Below are positions 5,799-8,064 of a stretch of 8,064 nt of DNA, piece by piece; within the stretch, counting starts at the first letter, position 1, and each line of letters begins with the position of its first letter. Below the pieces are notes generated by a model. The model saw only the letters and a program-made list of their open reading frames with translations. It had not been told where the DNA came from and made no database searches. The stretch is taken from contig JAWKTM010000128.1 in assembly GCA_041399085.1 (NCBI GenBank), forward strand, positions 1-8,064. The letters run 5' to 3'. Position numbers and translations under genes: made by a program. This DNA is from JAWKTM01 sp041399085. GTDB lineage: Bacteria; Planctomycetota; Planctomycetia; Pirellulales; Pirellulaceae.

Positions 5799-7874
5799 AT
5801 GCAGCGTCCGTCAATCAACCGCGGGACATCCCGTTGGACAAGGTTCCTCGCCGTTTCCACTCTGCTCGTGGCGGGCATGTCGGCCTGCCTGTGGACGCTC
5901 TGCGCCCGCGAATTGGACGGCCAACGCGACCAAGATCGTCGCGTGACCAAAGTCGTCACAACCCTAATGTCTCGCGAGCACTTGTCGCAAAAGGAAATTG
6001 ACGACGAAGTCTCGCGCCGCGGCTTGAAGACGTTTCTGAAGACGCTCGATCCGATGAAGCTGTACTTCTATCAAGCCGACATCGACCAAGCGATGGCCAA
6101 GCAAACCGACTTGGACGACGAAATCGACAACGGCAACATTCAATTCGCCTACGACCTGTTCGACACGTTTCTGAAGCGAGTCGATGAACGCGTCGCGCAA
6201 GTCAACACGTTGCTCGGCCAGAAGCACGATTTCACGGTCGACGAGGAAATGATCACCGACGCCGATGTGCTGTCGTATCCCAAGGATTCGACGGAAGCCG
6301 CCGAGCGTTGGCGCAAGCGAATCAAGTACGACTTGCTCGTGTTGAAGGCCGACAAGACCGAGGGGCAAGAGGCGATCGACAAACTGCGACGCCGCTACGA
6401 GAACTTCGCCAAGCGGATGAAGCAGACCAAGAGCGACGATCTGCTGGAAATGTATCTGACGGCGATGACCAGCAGCTTCGACCCGCACACCACGTATATG
6501 TCGCCCAGCACGCTCGAAAACTTCCGCATTCAAATGCGGCTGAACTTGGAAGGCATCGGCGCCGCGCTGTCGAACATCGACGGCTACACCACGATCAGTA
6601 AAGTCATCCCCGGCGGCGCTGCCGACAAGCACGGCAAGCTGAAGCCGGAAGACCGTGTGGTTTCCGTCGGTCAAGGCGAAGAGGGCGAGATGGTCGACGT
6701 GGTCGACATGAGCCTGAATGATGTCGTCGGCATGATCCGCGGCAAGGCTGGCACGGTCGTGCGTTTGGGCGTGATCCCCGACGGCAGCACCGAAACCAAG
6801 ATTTACGCGATCACTCGCGAACGCATCGAGCTGGAAGACAGCGCGGCTCGGGCCGATATCATCGAGGAAAAGGACTCGGACAACGCCTCGTACAAGATCG
6901 GCGTGATCGACCTGCCCAGCTTCTACATGGATATGGAAGCGGCTCGCGATAACAAGTCGGATTACCGCAGCACCACGCGCGACGTGCGGGCGATTCTGGA
7001 TGACTTCACCGAGAAGGGCGTCGACGCCGTGGTTTTGGATCTGCGTCGCAACGGCGGCGGCAGCTTGACCGAAGCGATCAACTTGACCGGCCTGTTCATC
7101 GATCAGGGTCCGGTCGTGCAAGTGAAGGACTCCGACAACAACGTCCAGCATTATGACGACCTGGAAGAAGGCATGGCCTGGAAAGGTCCGTTGGTCGTGT
7201 TGACCAGCAAGTTCAGCGCGAGTGCCAGCGAGATTTTGGCCGGCGCGATTCAAGATTATGGCCGCGGCATCGTGGTCGGCGACGAATCGACTCACGGCAA
7301 GGGAACCGTGCAAAGCTTGCTCGACCTCGGCTCCCAAGTCTTCGGTCTGCGAAGCGCTCCGAACTTGGGCGCGCTGAAGATCACGATGCAGCAGTTCTAT
7401 CGTCCCAACGGCGACAGCACCCAGAAGCGTGGCGTGCTGGCCGACGTGGTGTTGCCATCGCTCACGAACGAAATGCCGGTCAGCGAAGGCGATCTCGACT
7501 ACGCGATGGAATTCGACAAGGTGCCGTCGGCTCGCTTCAGCAAGTACGGCATGGTCTCGGCCGAAGCGCTGGCTCAGATGCGAGCCAAGTCGGCCGAGCG
7601 TCGTGCCAAGTCCGAAGAGTTCGACAAGCTGCTCAAGCGAATCGAATCCTACGTGCGTCAGAAGCAACGCAAACGCGTGCCGCTGAACGAAGAGAAGTTC
7701 TTCGCCCAACGCGCCGAACTGGACGCCGACAAGGTAGAAGAGCAGGAATTCGAGAACCAGCAGAACTCGGACGAAGAAGTCATCAAGCGTGACTATTACT
7801 TCAACGAAGTGCTGCACGTCACGGTCGACTACCTCAACGCACTCGGCGACCACAAAGTGGCTCGGGTCAATTAG
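5799..7874 (+). CDS. prc: Carboxy-terminal processing protease, S41A family (Prc/Tsp type)
   Basis: This is a serine protease of 691 residues that cuts proteins from their C-terminal side outside the cytoplasm; E. coli Prc is of similar length (682). Residues 15-36 are a hydrophobic export signal or anchor. MSAC at 27-30 could be a weak lipobox, and cleavage after LCA (36) is the alternative. Residues 45-240 match the N-terminal Prc helical domain, including LKTLDPMKLYF and SSFDPHTTYMSP. Residues 247-330 are a PDZ domain (GIGAAL, ISKVIPGGAA, LKPEDRVVSVG) that would bind substrate C-termini. Residues 365-555 are the S41 peptidase core, with DLRRNGGGSL, the catalytic serine S475 in SKFSASASEI, D486 in QDYGRG and the general-base lysine K501 in HGKGTVQ. 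These align with S430, D441 and K455 of mature E. coli Prc, with one extra residue before the lysine. Residues 555-690 form the charged C-terminal DUF3340-like region. It appears intact and forms its own unit, ending before the terminator at 7929. Confidence 0.96.
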   Translation: MQRPSINRGTSRWTRFLAVSTLLVAGMSACLWTLCARELDGQRDQDRRVTKVVTTLMSREHLSQKEIDDEVSRRGLKTFLKTLDPMKLYFYQADIDQAMAKQTDLDDEIDNGNIQFAYDLFDTFLKRVDERVAQVNTLLGQKHDFTVDEEMITDADVLSYPKDSTEAAERWRKRIKYDLLVLKADKTEGQEAIDKLRRRYENFAKRMKQTKSDDLLEMYLTAMTSSFDPHTTYMSPSTLENFRIQMRLNLEGIGAALSNIDGYTTISKVIPGGAADKHGKLKPEDRVVSVGQGEEGEMVDVVDMSLNDVVGMIRGKAGTVVRLGVIPDGSTETKIYAITRERIELEDSAARADIIEEKDSDNASYKIGVIDLPSFYMDMEAARDNKSDYRSTTRDVRAILDDFTEKGVDAVVLDLRRNGGGSLTEAINLTGLFIDQGPVVQVKDSDNNVQHYDDLEEGMAWKGPLVVLTSKFSASASEILAGAIQDYGRGIVVGDESTHGKGTVQSLLDLGSQVFGLRSAPNLGALKITMQQFYRPNGDSTQKRGVLADVVLPSLTNEMPVSEGDLDYAMEFDKVPSARFSKYGMVSAEALAQMRAKSAERRAKSEEFDKLLKRIESYVRQKQRKRVPLNEEKFFAQRAELDADKVEEQEFENQQNSDEEVIKRDYYFNEVLHVTVDYLNALGDHKVARVN

Positions 7875-7887
7875 CCCGTCGTCCTTC

Positions 7888-7912
7888 TGACCCGGTAATC
7901 AGCAACGGGTCA
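7888..7912 (+). other. Small hairpin just after the protease stop
   Basis: TGACCCG at 7888-7894 pairs with CGGGTCA at 7906-7912 around an 11-base loop. No T-run follows. It may stabilise the 3' end of the mRNA or be incidental; the sequence CGGGTCA also occurs at the end of the gene itself (7863-7869), allowing alternative pairing. Confidence 0.4.
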
Positions 7913-7928
7913 CCAATCAAAACTCGCG

Positions 7929-7972
7929 CACGGCCTCGGATGCAACCCATCACGAGGCCGTGTTCGTTGTTT
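7929..7972 (+). terminator. Rho-independent terminator-like hairpin after the protease gene
   Basis: CACGGCCTCG at 7929-7938 pairs perfectly with CGAGGCCGTG at 7953-7962 (10 base pairs, 14-base loop). The T-rich tail TTCGTTGTTT follows at 7963-7972. It lies 54 bases after the protease stop and is the likely end of that transcript. Confidence 0.72.
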
Positions 7973-8064
7973 CACGGTGAATGGATCGCAGAGAGCGAAA
8001 CTAACGAAGGATGCGCCAACGTTGGGGCGGCCAGTAAATGTGTGTCACAACGCCACGCATGTGA

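Noticed and set aside
5964..7853. A 629-codon open frame on the - strand opposite the protease gene
   Set aside because: It is a mirror of the codon bias of the real gene. Its translation is rich in H, V, D and Q with no recognisable family, while the + strand encodes a complete Prc-type protease.
7973..8064. Very short open frames near the end of the window, such as ATG 8037 to TGA 8064
   Set aside because: They are of eight codons or so, with no ribosome site or recognisable product.

Overview
The window looks like chromosomal DNA of a planctomycete, probably of the Pirellulales/Rhodopirellula type. The strongest reason is the protein of roughly 1,000 residues with PSCyt1, PSCyt2 and PSD1 domains, a combination largely confined to Planctomycetes and relatives. 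It sits next to a secreted sulfatase and a Gfo/Idh/MocA-type oxidoreductase, also families heavily expanded in that phylum. All genes read on the + strand. The DNA is fairly GC-rich, with no sign of foreign base composition in the genes.

Layout: (1) 1-441 is the C-terminal end of a Gfo/Idh/MocA-type oxidoreductase whose start lies outside the window. (2) 442-653 is a spacer with a strong hairpin terminator at 551-585. (3) 654-2130 is a secreted type I sulfatase with its active-site motifs present, but its reading frame is broken twice, near 1443-1457 and at 1529-1531, each time as if one base were missing. (4) 2188-5223 is a secreted PSCyt1-PSCyt2-PSD1 protein with two CxxCH haem motifs and an internal golvesin/CBM-like beta domain; it starts 57 bases after the sulfatase stop and is probably co-transcribed with it. 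(5) 5224-5798 has no gene. It holds a cluster of palindromic repeats (5240-5612) built as A-B-C followed by A-B-B-C, then an inverted repeat and a weak promoter-like sequence before the next gene. (6) 5799-7874 is an S41 carboxy-terminal processing protease (Prc/Tsp type) with a complete catalytic Ser/Lys pair. (7) 7875-8064 holds a small hairpin and a good terminator (7929-7972); I see no gene in the last 90 bases.

Functionally, the sulfatase and PSCyt/PSD1 protein form a pair often seen in planctomycetes. They are usually discussed in connection with breakdown of sulfated polysaccharides outside the cytoplasm, although the role of PSD1 proteins is not established. The protease is a separate unit concerned with periplasmic protein turnover. 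I found no defence system, CRISPR array, tRNA, rRNA or transposase gene. The most unusual elements are the structured repeat cluster and the doubly frameshifted sulfatase.
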